From Plecoglossus altivelis (lineage: Eukaryota; Chordata; Actinopteri; Osmeriformes; Plecoglossidae), in contig BROE01000023.1 of the NCBI GenBank assembly GCA_036571765.1, positions 4,423,490 through 4,487,489 on the forward strand: DNA of 64,000 nucleotides, in the 5' to 3' direction. The notes beneath the pieces were generated by a model. The model saw nothing but the letters and a program-made list of their open reading frames with translations. It was not told the DNA's origin and did no database searches. Shown piece after piece: positions 63,101-64,000 of this stretch (positions are counted from its first letter, which is position 1; each line of letters begins with the position of its first letter). Made by a program: the position numbers and the translations under genes.

Positions 63101-63157
63101 GGAGTGAGAGAGAGAGAGAGAGAGAGGAAGGGAGGGAGAGAGAGAGAGAGAGAGAGG
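63101..63157. repeat. (GA)n microsatellite
   Basis: Two GA runs separated by GGAAGGGAGG. It explains the Ser/Leu open frames on the opposite strand. Confidence 0.9.
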
Positions 63158-64000
63158 GGTCCATTTTGTGAATAAGAAGAATCGTAATGCATAAAGAGTG
63201 CAGGCAGGTTTTAACTGGACTGCGACATTAAGATCCAAGGCATTGAAAACCAACGTGCATCCCGTCCTCCATCCAGCAATAAGACCATGAATGATGGCAG
63301 GGGAAAAAAAGAGAGAGAGGGTGTGGAGGTGGGTCGGGGTGCGGCGGAGCGAAGGGACAGACCATCCTAGAGGTTGCCCGGGAGACGGTTACTTCTCCAG
63401 TACCCCCCACACCCACCCGACGGCTTGGCCCCATCTTAGTCTTTAGAGTCCAGACAGGAGCGATCAGCAACCCAGAGTGATGGTTGTCCCTCCTTTTGTC
63501 CTGCGGTACAGTACGGCCCTTCATTGTGATGGCTCACCAGGGCCCAGAGACAAGACTAAAGAAAAGGCAGCCATTACAGCTCTGTACAAAGTGAACTTTG
63601 GGGTGGGCATGCTGTTGTTAGCATGGTGAATCCCCAGTGGAATTCTATATAATGTCTGTCCTGTGGGTCAAAGAGGGGATATGGTGTCTGGGTCTTGGGA
63701 ATGGGGGGTTTGAAATCAGCGATGAACCATTGAGTTGTCAAAGTCAGGGAAGACTCCTCCCTCACATATGTTAGAATCACCTCTCATAGCTCCCTCATTA
63801 GAACTGGGAACCTGCATGGACTGTGCAGTTCAGTCGTGGGATGAGAGAACGACTACCATCAAATGTTCGATGTCTCATTGTGTTCATTTGGCGCATAATG
63901 AATGTTATGACATCTACTGCTGTTCTTTTATGCTATGGCGAAACGATTACGTGGAATTAAATTGTGAGGAAAATAACTGCTTAGGTGAAAAGCAGGGGAG

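Larger units (their letters stand above)
58666..64000 (+). other. nfib: nfib intron downstream of the DNA-binding exon
   Basis: The remaining 5.3 kb has no exon matching the next part of NFIB (a segment starting D-S-G/S-rich). The intron after this exon is very large in other vertebrates. Visible content: AT-rich DNA to 61.2 kb, then less AT-rich sequence with pyrimidine tracts near 61.7 kb, a CCAG repeat near 63.0 kb and GA repeats at 63.1 kb. Confidence 0.7.

Noticed and set aside
1..64000. CRISPR arrays, operons, prophage or tRNA/rRNA genes
   Set aside because: The sequence is vertebrate nuclear DNA; repeats are microsatellites and MITEs without spacer structure, and no tRNA-like box A/box B pair or rRNA stretch was seen.

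Overview
The window is vertebrate nuclear DNA, almost certainly from a teleost fish. It has small exons with GT-AG introns, vertebrate protein families close in length to the human proteins, and teleost-type repeats (palindromic hAT and piggyBac MITEs, a LINE tail ending in GATTCT repeats, TG/TA/GA microsatellites). There are no bacterial, plasmid, phage or CRISPR features. Exon structures were built by hand from splice sites, reading phase and remembered vertebrate homologues; no alignment was run.

Layout: (1) 1-9.3 kb, + strand: the last eleven coding exons and 3'UTR of rap1gds1 (SmgGDS). (2) 9.5-14.5 kb, - strand: complete tspan5 in eight coding exons (268 aa), tail-to-tail with rap1gds1. 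(3) 15.2-16.7 kb, - strand: a four-exon gene for a divergent TGF-beta superfamily ligand (354 aa) that I cannot match to a named family. (4) 16.7-23.6 kb: a repeat-bearing intergenic space between two divergent genes. (5) 23.6-35.7 kb, + strand: complete frem1, 36 coding exons, 2188 aa, with signal peptide, CSPG repeats, Calx-beta and C-type lectin module. (6) 36.5-42.1 kb, - strand: complete plaa, 14 coding exons, 797 aa. (7) 43.5-46.2 kb, + strand: complete zdhhc21, seven coding exons, 261 aa, head-to-head with plaa. (8) 46-55 kb: AT-rich intergenic DNA with repeats. (9) 55-64 kb, + strand: 5' end of nfib (first coding exon and the 532-bp DNA-binding exon); the rest of the gene lies beyond the window.

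The genes are not a pathway; they are syntenic neighbours. In human, RAP1GDS1-TSPAN5 is a convergent pair on 4q23, while FREM1, ZDHHC21, NFIB and PLAA are on 9p. The window therefore joins two ancestral linkage blocks, with the TGF-beta-like gene at the join. The most interesting item is that ligand: its C-terminal cystine-knot region is about 15 residues short, lacks the cysteine usually used for dimer formation, and ends in CVCI. Other points are a GC-AG intron in frem1, tandem exon-encoded DPFTG motifs in plaa, a hAT MITE with a perfect 8-bp target duplication, a piggyBac-type MITE flanked by TTAA, and a possible upstream noncoding exon for nfib.
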